DNA from: Sabellastarte sp. h YS-2021
Lineage: Eukaryota; Annelida; Polychaeta; Sabellida; Sabellidae
Length of the DNA stretch: 64,000 bases
NCBI GenBank assembly: GCA_964017235.1
Contig: OZ024936.1
Coordinates: forward strand, 30,092,040-30,156,039
Direction of reading: 5' to 3'
Both the position numbers and the translations under genes were made by a program. The notes beneath the pieces are model-generated. The model had not been told where the DNA came from. It did not search any database and saw only the letters and a program-made list of their open reading frames with translations. Each line of letters opens with the position of its first letter. Position 1 is the stretch's first letter. This document shows positions 1-11,100 of the stretch, piece by piece.

Positions 1-800
1 ACCTTTTAATACATTTTGAAGCTATAAAAGCAACAATAAAGGAGATAAAGGCAAAAACTCAAAATCGGCTATTTTATGACCCCAGTTTGACCCATAAGGT
101 GGGGTCGGGGGGTAAAACTGACCGGCTATTTAGACTCTCCACATATGCTTTCCCAATACCTCTTAATACATTCTGAAGCTGTAAAAGCAACAATAAAGGC
201 GATATAAGGCAAAAACTCCAAAGCAGCTATTTATGACCCCAGTTTGGCCCATAAGGGGGGGTCGGGGGGTAAAACTGACCGGCAATTTAGACTCTCCACA
301 TATGCTTTCCCAATACCTCTTAATATATTTTGAAGCTATAAAAGCAACAATAAAGGAGATAAAGGCAAAAACTCAAAATCGGCTATTTTATTACCCCAGT
401 TTGACCCATAAGGTGGGGTCAGGGGGTAAAACTGACCGGCTATTTAGACTCTCCATATATGCTTTCCCAATACCTCTTAATACATTTTGATGCTATAAAA
501 GCAACAATAAAGGAGATATAAGGCAAAAACTCAAAATCGGCTATTTGTGACCCCAGTTTGACCCATAAGGGGGGGGTCGGGGGTAAAACTGACCGGCTAT
601 TTAGACTCTCCATATATGCTTTCCCAATACCTCTTAATACATTCTGAAGCTATAAAAGCAACAATAAAGGAGATATAAGGCAAAAACTCAAAATCAGCTA
701 TTTTATGACCCCAGTTTGACCCATAAGGGGGGGGCCGTGGGGTAAAACTGACCGGCTATTTAGACTCTCCACATATGGTTTCCTATTACCTCCCAGTACA
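1..800. repeat. 157-bp tandem repeat array (about 5 copies)
   Basis: The same unit recurs at an exact spacing of 157 bp: the motif gaagctataaaagcaac begins near 18, 175, 332, 489 and 646. Each unit carries a G-rich stretch (gaccccagtttgacccataa followed by a run of G) and gtaaaactgaccggctattt. Copies differ by only a few bases. The array runs off the left edge. It lies 5' of a sequence ending in a hairpin (1220-1241), the layout of the Helentron-like elements elsewhere in this window. The 85-codon frame through it is a product of the repeat. Confidence 0.93.
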
Positions 801-1244
801 TTTTATAGCTCTAAATGCAATACTTAAGAAGATAATAGGGGGGTTGGCCTAAATTTAAGGCTTTCAGATTGGAAGGTGTCAGAAAATCACTCATAAATGA
901 GACATTTTTCAAGGGATTGCTCCCAAAATCTAATCAGCTTGCGTTTTCGATAGTATGAACATGTGTGTCAAATTATAAGGCTCTGTAGCAAGTAGTTTTT
1001 CCTGAACTGTGATAATGGGGCAGTGTACTTCAAAAAATAGTTTTTGATCATGTGACCTTCATAAAGGTCAAAGGTCAAATTTAAGCATGCAGAAAAATTT
1101 TCCCACGCCTAAGGTATATAACTGCCAAATATGGTTTGAAACCTTCTAATAATAAGGGAGATATTCAAGGGAGACCATAATGCGGTGGCGGCGGCGAGGA
1201 AACTGAGGCGAAAACAAATAAGCGCCCTTTCAGGGACGCTTAAT
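800..1244 (+). mobile_element. 3' end of a Helentron-like (HINE/pearl-type) element
   Basis: The sequence runs from the 157-bp array through a region resembling the tails of the elements at 13478-19078 and 24294-26700 (catgtgacc, gccaaatatggtttgaa, a GGCGGC-rich stretch, aaaacaaataagcg). It ends in the hairpin aagcgccct/agggacgctt at 1220-1241, followed by aatta. The 5' end is outside the window, so full length is unknown. Assignment to Helentron-associated elements rests on the hairpin terminus and tandem core, not on any protein. Confidence 0.6.
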
Positions 1245-1732
1245 TATTGTACAGTTGTAGTGTTGCGACGATGTTGGTAGTTCGCTCTTTGACTGTCCTG
1301 AAAATGAAGTTTGGTTCAAACATCTGAAATTCGCGTTTAGAAATCACCAACATCACAACAGATGATATTTTCCCATCTTTAATACTTGTGTTTTTTTTAA
1401 AAAACATGGTGAAACATTCCCTCCAAAATGAACAGATTTTTGATCTTTTTACCATATTTTCAATAAAATGACAAGCTTTTATATCAGTTTTCTACTGGTT
1501 TTGAAAACGTTGCTTTGATGATGAAACTAGAACGAAGTTTGCTAGCTTATAGCAATACCAAATATTGAAGCCAAAATTCTACGTGCTTTCACAGTACTAT
1601 CAAATAGCCAAGCTCTAACTCTGCTTACTGCCAGTCACAAGGTGTAACAACTAAAAGTTATTTTCCACAAAAAGTAGTTGTCTGTGAAGCCTTGGTGTTA
1701 GCTTTATTTGATCAAAGTGGAAAAAGCATAAT
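1245..1732. other. Unassigned sequence between two mobile elements
   Basis: AT-rich sequence with no coding exon I can support. It belongs to the EXOC3 intron after exon 6, or to whatever lies beyond it. No match to the next part of EXOC3 was seen on the minus strand. Confidence 0.5.
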
Positions 1733-1924
1733 ATTGTAAATTTTAATTACTTAAATGTAGCTTTTATAAGCTACAAGCTTACCATGTGGGACTTAATGCT
1801 GTTCTCGGGTTGCCACACCCGGGGCCAACGTCTTAGAAAAAAAGATCGTTCTTGTTAGCCACCGGATATACTGGTAGTTGTCGTCACGTGATAACTTCTG
1901 ACCAATCGCCCTACTTTCTCGTTG
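1733..1924. repeat. DIRS left inverted terminal repeat
   Basis: Positions 1776-1924 match 7902-8050 in reverse complement over 149 bp without length change (core cttaccatgtgggacttaat, then the stretch with gatcgttcttgttagccacc). The outermost 43 bp differ from the right end. Unequal outer edges are normal for DIRS elements and are both represented in the internal complementary region. Confidence 0.93.
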
Positions 1925-1983
1925 AAATTTTATTAAACCTACCCCTCAGCTGTAAACAGCAGGGAGGCAGGGTGGGACTCTTC

Positions 1984-2088
1984 TAAGTCCCACATGGTAA
2001 GCTTGTAGCTTATAAAAGCTACATTTAAGTAATTAAAATTTACAATTTTATTACGCTACAATAGCTTACCATGTGGGACTTAATGCTG
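1984..2088. repeat. DIRS internal complementary region (ICR)
   Basis: 1984-2046 is the reverse complement of the left terminus (1733-1795), and 2045-2088 is the reverse complement of the right terminus (8025-8068). The two arms meet at a 2-nt overlap (AT, 2045-2046). In the accepted DIRS replication model this segment templates completion of the ends and circle formation. Its presence between the recombinase gene and the left terminal repeat is diagnostic for the class. Confidence 0.93.
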
Positions 2089-2417
2089 AATTCAACCGCC
2101 CGGTGGCGGGATTACTGCTGAGACTGGATGATATGTAATTTTTTTCTAAGATTTGAATTAATATATATTATACAGAATAGTGCCACAAATGCCAGTCTGA
2201 GTCCCTTTTACAGAGCCCCGATCCCGAAGATCGGGCCTGTAACGAGCCAAAAACCTGAGTAAAAAGGGACAGTGCTAAAACTGTCCAGATGTTTGGTAGT
2301 AGGACGGAAGTGCAGCAGTGCTCACTTCGAGGTCTAAGGGTCCCTATTAGACCTTCACGTGTGATTGACCAACCCCGTGGTCGGGCATCTCATGAAATTT
2401 TAACCTGAAATATGAGA

Positions 2418-3640
2418 TTAACGACAACTGACTAAGTCCTTAATAGAAATTACCTGATAACTGAAAAAATAAAATGACCTTACCCTTAACATCTTGAAGG
2501 TAAAGGAATACCTAGATCCTGGGAGAGACTCCTGAAGACTTGGTTGTAGCGGATGTGCCCCCCCCCCCCCTCTTTTTTCTTTCCGAGGACAACTGGTCTG
2601 AGGGGAAGGATCTAGGACTTGTTGTGCCACCACTACGGGTCCCAGATACATATTGTTGTCGGTGTCCGACCAAGTAAGGTCTTTTAGGTAAAAATTTGTG
2701 AATGTGTTGTGAGATTTCCAGTGACAGGCTTGCATGATTTGGTCCACCGATACGCCACCGTAAAAGGCCTTAGAGGCCGCGAAGGCCCGGATGTCATGCG
2801 CTTTGACTTGGACCAAGTCCAAGGCTTGTTGATCTGCTTGTTTATAACAAAGTAGAATGGTTTGTTTCAACCATGAGGAGAGTGTAGCGGGTCTGATGTC
2901 TGAGGTATGTCCTTTCTTAAAGGAGATGAAAAGGAGAGAACGAGACCCTCTCAGGTCTTTAGTTCGGTCCAAATAGAACCTCAGGGCCCGCACGGGACAC
3001 AGGGTCCTGTCTTCCTTAAACTGTCTATCTACAATGGTAGTCAAAGCAGGAATAGTCACTGGTGACACACTTTGAGAACCTTCTCTTGCTAGTTGGTTTT
3101 TGGCTATGAAATCAGAAGAAGGGAACAAGGCTACCTTTTCCCATTGGCCTAAATTAGCTACTTTGTTAGTGACCCAGGCATGGATTTCGCTGCGGCGCTT
3201 GCCGGAGGCCAAGGCTAGCAAGAAAGCAGTTTTGAGAGTAAGATGTTTGAGGTCTGAGTCTTTCATGGGCTCAAATGGTGCTTTGGTGAGCTCGTTAAGG
3301 ACAACAGAAAGGTTCCACTTGGGTAAATTTCTGGAACTTTTAGGACGATCCCTGTGAAAACTGGAGAGTAACCTATGAAGGTCTGCATTGGGCCCAAAGT
3401 GTCAACGATAGCAGTCCTGTAACCATCAATGGTCGAGGGGCGCCTCTTTAGGTCTTGGTACATGAAAAAATCTGAGATTTGTTTCACAGATGGAGTGGAG
3501 AAATCCACCGAATTTTCTCTGCACCATTTTTCAAATAGGGCCCACTTTGACCGGTAGATGGTCCTTGTTGATGACCGCTGAGGGGCAGCAATTCTCTCTG
3601 CCACCTCCACAGAGAAGCCTTGTTCTTGGAGTTGTCCGCT
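2418..3640 (-). pseudogene. DIRS tyrosine recombinase, frameshifted
   Basis: Site-specific tyrosine recombinase that would integrate the circular DNA copy of the element. The N-terminal core-binding part lies at about 3640-3360 (motifs EVAERIAAPQRSS and KWCRENSVDF). The catalytic part follows at about 3355-2540, with the first catalytic arginine in SGKRRSEIHAW, HxxR in KAHDIRAF, the HW pair in QACHWKSH and the nucleophile tyrosine in TNFYLKDL. The two parts are in different frames: the first frame runs to 3263, while the frame that continues the family pattern (HRDRPK, then NLPKWNLS) is entered near 3355 and ends at 2418. The N-terminal segment is also out of frame with the upstream polymerase near 3635. 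All catalytic residues are visible; only the frame is lost. Confidence 0.9.
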
Positions 3641-5744
3641 CCTAGACACCAGGCGTGGAGGTTCAGCTGTTGTGGATTGTTGTGGAACACATAGTTGTGG
3701 GACTGTTTGAGTAGGGTCGTTGACACTGGGAGTTGTAGTGGGATCTCTGTTGAGAGCTGCACTAGGTCCCAAAACCAGGGCATCCCTGGCCAGCCTGGGG
3801 CTATCACGATGATCAGGCAATGGCATTGCTTGATCTTTTGGATCACCTTGTGAAGGAGAGCCGTAGGAGGGTAGGCGTAAGCCGTGAGGTTGGTCCAGTT
3901 TATGTTCAGACCATCTATGTTCCAGGCCCTTGGGTCTGGGATAGGAGACACATATAGAGGGAGTTTGTGATTCAGGTGAGTAGCGAATAAGTCTACATGA
4001 GGGGTGAACCACTTTCGGCAGATTTGCTTGAAGACCTGAGGGTGCAGGGACCATTCTGTTGACTGCACTTGGTTGGACCTGGATAGGAGGTCAGCCATCA
4101 CATTCAGACACCCTGGAATGTGCCTGGCTTTCAATGTTATATGGTAGTGATGGCACCAGGTCATGATTTTCCACAGGAGAGCGCACATCCACAGTTGTCC
4201 GTCGCAACTAACACTGTTTGATTCTGGCACTGGTCCTTGAAGTCTCGAAGGGCCAGGGAGACCGCCTTCAATTCCAGGACATTTATGTGTAGCCTTTTTT
4301 CCCGCTCTGACCACAGCCCTTTTGTAGAATTTTGATCTAAGTGAGCGCCCCAACCTTCGTTTGAGGCGTCGGTAAAGAGTTGGATACTGTGGTCCTTGGG
4401 ATGAAGGTCTGCGCCTTTCATCACATTTGAGGGATTTTGCCACCAATCTAGGTGGGCTACAATGGCTTCTGTCCAAGGAAGGAGGTTGTCCAGCGACTGA
4501 GGATATCTCCAGTGCTCCTTGAGATGAAACTGAAAGGGCCTCATGTGAAGGCGTCCCTCCGGGACCATTTTCTCCGTTGAGGCTAGCAACCCAATTAGAG
4601 ACATCAAACATCTTGCAGTCAAAACACGTTTTGACTTGAGTCGTAGGATCAAATCCTGAAGTTTGAGCCATCTCTCGTGAGTGGGTCTTACAAGGGCTGA
4701 ATCTAGGTGGTATTCGTAGCCCACGAACGAAAACACCTGAGTAGGTTTCAGTTCTGATTTTTCCTGGTTGATTATCCAACCCAAGGATTGGGTTAGGTCT
4801 ACCACTGCCTGTGTGTCCCTTTGAGATTCCTCCTGGGACTGGGACCTGATCAGCCAGTCGTCCAGGTATTGGTGAATTCTGAGTCCTCTTGAGAGGGCCA
4901 TTAGTTTCACTTCCTTTACGATCATCGTAAAGACCTGGGGGGCTGTGGCCAGTCCGAAAGGTAGGGAGGTGAACTGGAACACCTGGGCCTTGTAGCAAAA
5001 CCTTAGGTACTTCCTTGAGTTTGGATGGATGGGGATGTGAAGGTATGCGTCCGACAGGTCTATCGACGATACCCACTCCCCTGGGACCAGGGAAGTCCGG
5101 ATGGACTCCGGGGTTTCCATTTTGAACTTTTCTACATGGAGAAAAGTGTTGAGCCTGCTTAAGTCTATGACTGGCCTCCACCTTTGGTGAGGCTTGGGTA
5201 CTAGGAACAGGCGACTGTAAAACCCGAGAGATTTTACGTTTTCCACCCTTTCGATGGCGTTCTTTGACAAGAGAGACTGGATACAAATGGCCAAGGCTTG
5301 GTCTTTTTGTTGGGCCTTGTACTCTGATAGAATCAGAGGGAATCTGACCAAGTTTGGCTTTGAACGGAATGGCAGAACGTAGCCATTGGTGATAATGTTT
5401 AACACGTTTTGAGAACATTTGTTTGTTTGCCAGTCTCTCTTGAAAGAATGGAGGCGACTTCCTACTGGTGGACTGAATGAGGCTTTGGAGGAGTCATTGT
5501 GAAGGGGGGTTTCCACGCCCCCTTCCTCTATTGTGGGGTCGAAAACGACCCCTGGAGCCTCTGAAGTTGGATTTTCCTCTTCCCGAGGGAAAGGATTGGT
5601 TACTGCTTTGAGAGGTATTGCCCCCATAGGGGCGTTTCCTGTAGGAGCCTCTTTTCTTGTGGGGGCCACGAAAGGGCTTATTCTGGTAGGGTGAAAAACT
5701 CTGAGAATCCTTTGAGGTGCCTTTTTTGAGAAGGAAGTCCTCAC
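3484..5744 (-). pseudogene. DIRS reverse transcriptase-RNase H, frame broken
   Basis: The polymerase of the element. The frame from 5744 to 4161 (527 codons) contains the reverse transcriptase (about residues 165-345): PVIDLSRLN, the first catalytic aspartate in SSIDLSDAYLHIPI (near 228), LPFGLATAPQVF, and the catalytic YLDD at 293-296. RNase H follows, with TDAS (459), ELKA (491) and VATDN (513-517). The frame breaks directly after ATDN near 4185. The overlapping frame ending at 3484 carries the continuation (ITLKARHIPG, VMADLLSRSNQV, PDPRAWNIDGL). The join looks short compared with related elements, suggesting a small deletion in RNase H rather than a single-base slip. The 5' part overlaps the end of gag in another frame. 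Confidence 0.92.
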
Positions 5745-7676
5745 CTTCCTTTACAAGTTGAGACTCGAACAAGGAGGAGTCCCAGAAGAACGAGTTCCTA
5801 AGTTCTTGGCGTCTCGTTTCCCCTAGCTGGGGATGCAATAAAGTCATTTCGGCTTCGCGCCTAAGCAAGCCGGTATTAGCCATGGAATATAATTCCCTCT
5901 GGAGAATATGGGCTAGCAATTTGCTGAGACAGGTAAGAGCTCTATGTTGAACAAGAACCGTCTTGTTCCAAAAATCCAAGTACTCAGCAACTTCCTCATA
6001 TCCGCGCTTTGCTGCTTTCTCAGGATTGGCACCTTTCTGGATCTGAGATTTAATCTTCTTGACAGTTGACTTGATGCTATGTTGACACTTCTCCAAGGAA
6101 GCATTGCAAGAAGAAGAGGTTTTGGCAAAGGCAGCGGTGAAATTGAGGGTTGAGATATTTTGTCTAGCCTGACGTTCCAGCTCCTTAAGGACTGGCATAG
6201 GGACTTTGGCTACTGGTGCCCCAGGAGGTCTAGGAGTAATACAGATCTTGGCAAAGTCCGTATTCAACTCCTGGATTTTGTCTTGAAAAGTGGGCTGTCC
6301 AACCTTGTACCACTTAAAAGTGGAAGGAGGAGGCTTGACATATTTTCCCTCAGATAAATTGGCAGCTTTGAAATCATGTTGAAATTTATCAAAGGCGTCC
6401 TTGATAACTGAGCTAAGTGGTAGGATAGAGGAAGGACCTCTAGGTCTGAGCTCTTGACGGCCTTTTTCGTCATCCAGACCCAACACTGAAGTTGAAGACC
6501 TAGGCATAGAGTCCCTGGGGTCAGGGAGAGAAAGAATGCGCCTGAAGGTGTCTACCTCTTCAGAGTATTGGGAGGGAATGTCAGACTGAGACTCGAATCG
6601 AGACTCACATTTTTTACTTCCCTATAATAAGGGGGGACTGGATCATGTTGTGGGAGGTCTTGATCAGAAGCTGCGCCTGAGGGCTGAGCCCTAGAGGGCT
6701 TAGAAGACCTGTGTCTAGCCACAGGGGAGTGATCTTCCTCTGAAGATGACACATATCTGGACCTAGATTTATGCTTGCTCTTGTCAGAGTGTTTCTTAGG
6801 TCTAAGATGGATCCGAGATTCATCGGAATCCTCATCCAGATGATCCGAGGCAGAGCTCGGTGTTACTGTTTGTCTGTGGCTTTGTTTTTTATGTGAGTAC
6901 GAGGAATCCTTCGGTATTGCTTCAGAAGGGGCGACGTACTGATCCGAGGAAGTTTGATTTAGTACTAGTCGAGGAGGGAGTGCTGGACCAACGTCCACAT
7001 CCATTGCCTCGGACTGTGCATTAGTACTTGACCTCAGAGGGGGTAGGTCCAGATGAGCAGCAGAGTTGCTGGATGGACCAGCTTTTGAAGCATGAGGCGA
7101 GGGATCAACCTCGGCAGATTTTTTAACTGCTAACTCCTCTCGGAGTGATTGAAATGCTTCTAACATGGATGCCTGGAAGGAACCCATTTGCTGCTGGATA
7201 TGTATATTTAAGGAATCACCCAGGGATTTCTCTAGATTTCTTTGAATTATGTTTTGTAAAACAGTACCTGGGGTGGGAGGAACAGCCTTGGCTGGGGTCT
7301 TTAGTGATAAAGAACTGAAGGCGAGAGGTTGAGGATGGGGGGGTGAGGTAAAGAGGTTATCGGCAGCACTCTCAAGGTCTGCATTAGAACCATTAAAAGA
7401 GTCCCCATCGCCTTCACCCAAGAGATCTAGTTCATCTTTGGAACTAGTTTCCGCTTTTTGCTTTTTTAAGTACCGCTTCCTGTTTTGAATCTTTTGTAAT
7501 TGTTCATCAGAGAGAGACGTACAAATATGGCAGGGTGCTTCAAAAGTGACACAGGGGTCATCTCCCTTGCCAGCCTCCCTACAGGTAGGGCAGTAATTAT
7601 GAGTATCAAAACTGAAGCAAAAATGGCGGCATTTCTGAGCTCTCGGTTTGTCTTTGTTTGCTTGATGAAGGGACAT
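5494..7676 (-). pseudogene. DIRS gag-like structural protein, frameshifted
   Basis: The first protein gene of the element. The likely start is the ATG at 7676 (MSLHQANKDKPR); the frame is open 18 codons further upstream. The N-terminal part has a Cys/His cluster (RHFCFSFDTHNYCPTC, then CHICTSLSDEQ), followed by a Ser/acidic-rich middle. The frame ends at 6552, and the family pattern resumes in another frame (MPRSSTSVLGLDDEKG at 6507) that runs to 5494. The switch coincides with an A-tract at about 6611-6616, typical of a replication slip. The C-terminal part is helical and ends in an Arg/Gly-rich tail (RGRFRPHNRGRGRG), suitable for nucleic-acid binding. Its end overlaps the polymerase gene by 251 bp. 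Confidence 0.88.
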
Positions 7677-7901
7677 TTTAACGCAATAAAAAGACGTACA
7701 ATTGAAATTCCCTGAACCGAGAAAACTCAAAACACGCGGATTGTAAGGAAAATACTTAAGTTGTGAAATTAAAAATTTTACAGGATAATCTATGACATAT
7801 ATTTAAAGAAATATCCAAATATTAGCCTCCAACAATACGTGAATACTGAGAAATAAATGAAAATGTCTGTATATTTACAAACTGCTACCAGTCATCGTGG
7901 C

Positions 7902-8068
7902 CAACGAGAAAGTAGGGCGATTGGTCAGAAGTTATCACGTGACGACAACTACCAGTATATCCGGTGGCTAACAAGAACGATCTTTTTTTCTAAGACGTTG
8001 GCCCCGGGTGTGGCAAGCCGAGAACAGCATTAAGTCCCACATGGTAAGCTATTGTAGCGTAATAAAAT
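7902..8068. repeat. DIRS right inverted terminal repeat (5' end of element)
   Basis: Reverse complement of the left repeat core, ending in aataaaat at 8068. It precedes the gag gene on the minus strand. The first 18 bases of the right end, read inward, are repeated exactly in the internal complementary region at 2045-2062. Confidence 0.92.
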
Positions 8069-8102
8069 ACTACTATTTTAAGTCATCTTGTTTTTAACTC
8101 AC

Positions 8103-8184
8103 ATTTTTATCCGTGACACTCTGGGTGGGCAGTTTGTGCAATTCATACAGAAGATCATCTCTGGAACTCTCCAACTCAGTTAAA
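8103..8184 (-). CDS. EXOC3: EXOC3 exon 6
   Basis: One base completes Cys, then [20 protein letters not shown] to VTDKN, followed by donor GTGAGT. Acceptor TGATTTCAG. The DIRS terminal repeat begins 34 bp after the exon end. Confidence 0.93.
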
Positions 8185-11100
8185 CTGAAATCACAATACA
8201 CTGTCTTATTATTTGAAATTAATCCAGCTTATGATTGTTGTGTCATTACCTTTGCCAAGGAAGTTAGGAAATTGGAAATATATGTTTGTTGGTCCGTGTT
8301 TTTGATTGCAAAATAACTTGTAAAGTTATGGAGAAATATTGATGAAATTTCAAGAAGCACTGCTAATGGTACAAGTAATAACAAGAGATTTAAAATAGAA
8401 GTGGTAATTTTATTATGAAACAACAAGGAAATACAAATGTCGCAGAGTGAAATTGATGTCATTAAACTGAATGTTTGGATAATAGGAGATTGGATAATAG
8501 AGTTTCTACTGTATTTAATACTTTTGAACATAAGTAATCCATGTAATGGAACTTCAGGAAAGTGTGCAGCTGAACTGCTGTTTATCACTGAGCACATAAC
8601 ATACCATAGTAATATATGGTAATAATAGCTAGTCCAGGGATGCATTTGTGGCCAGATGCAAGATGTATCCACCAGAAAAGGACAACTAACATGGTTTTGA
8701 AGATAAACAGCAATTTTCAATAATAAGCGAATTGTAAGCACTTTTAAGTTTGGTTTCCCTCATTTGACCTTGAAGCAGGGGCCCAAGGTCAAATCTAAAC
8801 ACAAGATGCAAGATTCCAAGCTAATGATTTCCTATAGTTTGGTTTCACACTGCAAACCTCTAGGACCAATCATAAGAGAGTTATAAGCACTTTTAAGTTT
8901 TGTTATCCTCATTTGACCTTGAAGAAGGGGCCCAAGGTCAAATCTGACCACATCGCAAGATTCTCAGCCCATGATTTCCTGCAGGTTGGTTTCACATGCC
9001 AAATCTCTAGGACCAATAATAAGTGAGTTCTAAGCACTTTTAAGTCTGGCTATCCTCATTTGACCTTGAAGGAGGGGTCCACGGTCAAATCTGACCACAT
9101 CAGAAGATTCCCAGCCCATGCTTTCCTATAGGTTGGTTTCACATGCAAAACCTCTAGGACCAATAATAAGGGAAATATAGGCACTTTTAAAGTGCACTAC
9201 ATGGGGTACTTTCGCACTCAGTGGATGAACTTGAGTGAAGAGTTTCCAGATGAAATGTCTGCAAGCTTCTAGAGGACAGGTATATCTGTTATACATATCA
9301 CCTATGAAGAGATTCAACCTTCTACTTATGAGAACCAGCCAGTAGAAAAAGGTATATAATTTTCAAAGATTGCCATCTTATTTTACAGAATGAGGCTAAT
9401 TCTGTCCCAGAGAAGTTTACATTCCAATCAAGATATCCTGCAAATTTGGTGAAGCTAGCTGGTAGAGTTTCCCGCTGAGATCGTTAACGTCAAAACCCAC
9501 CATATGTGGGCAAACAAAAACTATGAATCAATTTTATTTACTCTTTATGGATAAACAAAAACTGTCAATCTAAATATATTAATACCATTTGTGAGCATGC
9601 AGCAGCTTCCCATCATTGATGTGATCCTGGCATTTCTTCACTGTTTCTGGCACGTTGAAAATATGCTTGAGGTTTTCCACTGCTGCTCCAAGCTGTAATA
9701 AATACCACTCTTAACAGTCACTGCAATCTGGTAATGTAAATATTATGGAGGGGATCAGGAATGGCAAGTGAGGCTTTGCAGTATCTTAAATACTACTAGC
9801 TTTTTAATTGGAAGTAAAATCTAAATATCTATTCAATTTAGTTGATTTGGTATGAGTAGATTATTAATAATGGCCAATTGGATGAAAGTACTATGTAGCA
9901 TCAGTATCCTAGCTGTGATCAGCATGAATGTATCAATCGCAGAAAGTAGTGTATTCCAAATACACTTTGGATTCAAATTTTGACACATTCTACTTCTTAG
10001 AAATTTTTTCTTTCTCTTTGAATTATTATTTAGAAAATGCATATATATTCTGATATAAGAATAAGAATGTTTGTCTATATGGAACAGAGTATCACTTTTT
10101 GATGGAAATACCTAGTACAACTAGAGTAGAATCTAAAAGTCTTTAGGTGACGGGTATATTATTTACAGAAATACACAATGTTATAATAGTTTGACAAGCA
10201 CTCTGTATCAGCCCCACCCTTGTAACTGTAACCAAAATTCAGATAATCTTTGTTTTTTTTTCACACTGTGGCAAATGACACATTTTCCTGCTGTTTTACC
10301 TGGCTGTGCCTGGAGTTCTCCTCTCTCAGGTCCTGTAAGTGACTGCCCAGTCCTGATATAGCCTGGTACACACCATCCATCTCACCAAGACTACATAGAA
10401 AATAACCAGCAGAACATTCGGAATTTTAGCAAACAGTATATGTATGTACAGTAGAACACCTATTATCCAACATTCTATTATCCGAATTATCAATTATCCG
10501 ACCTCATACCCACTCTTCCATTACCATTTAAGCCTGTTATTTTAGCCCTTCTATTATCCACCTAACTGTTACTCCCACAACAGGGTCAGATACTCGAGTT
10601 TCTACTAACCCACCAAGACTGTCCAAGCACTGGTGGCTGACATTCCGCAAACTGAAAAACACAGAGCCTCAGAGATGACCATTTATCAACATCCATGAGG
10701 TACTTTAGACTGCCATTGGGATAGGACCAAATGACAGTGGACCGCCATTTTTAGTGGTCATCCGAAACCACTAGTATGTGCTTGCAATATCAAAGATGAA
10801 AGAGGATTGTTTGTATTAACACAATTATTACTTCTGCCAAGAAGGATATGGTTTCAGTGGAGTTTGTTTGTCTGTTTGCAAGTGAAAGATATGGATGGAT
10901 ATGATGAAATTTTCAGGAAATTTTGACAATGGCAGATGGAACAGATGAATCAATTGTGGTGGTGATCTGGATCACTGTCTAGATACAGGAAACATTTGAA
11001 GGATCATTTATCATTGTGAGATAGAGCTATTTATAAACATCAAAATAGAACAATCTATTCATGGCCTATTATAGTAATACATATTCAAGTGATTTGATTT

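Larger units (their letters stand above)
1733..8068 (-). mobile_element. DIRS-type tyrosine-recombinase retrotransposon, decayed
   Basis: A 6.3-kb element read on the minus strand. It has inverted terminal repeats, an internal complementary region, and genes in the order gag, reverse transcriptase/RNase H, tyrosine recombinase, which defines the DIRS order of retrotransposons. The ends were set from the internal complementary region (1984-2088), whose two arms copy the left end (1733-1795) and the right end (8025-8068) in reverse complement and overlap by AT. No target duplication is evident, as expected for recombinase-mediated integration. The reading frames are broken at about 6611, 4185, 3635 and 3355, so this copy cannot encode intact proteins. 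It lies in the EXOC3 intron, 34 bp past the donor of exon 6. Confidence 0.95.

Noticed and set aside
1240..1455. 71-codon minus-strand frame as the next EXOC3 exon
   Set aside because: No similarity to the Sec6 sequence that should follow exon 6, and no splice sites in suitable phase.
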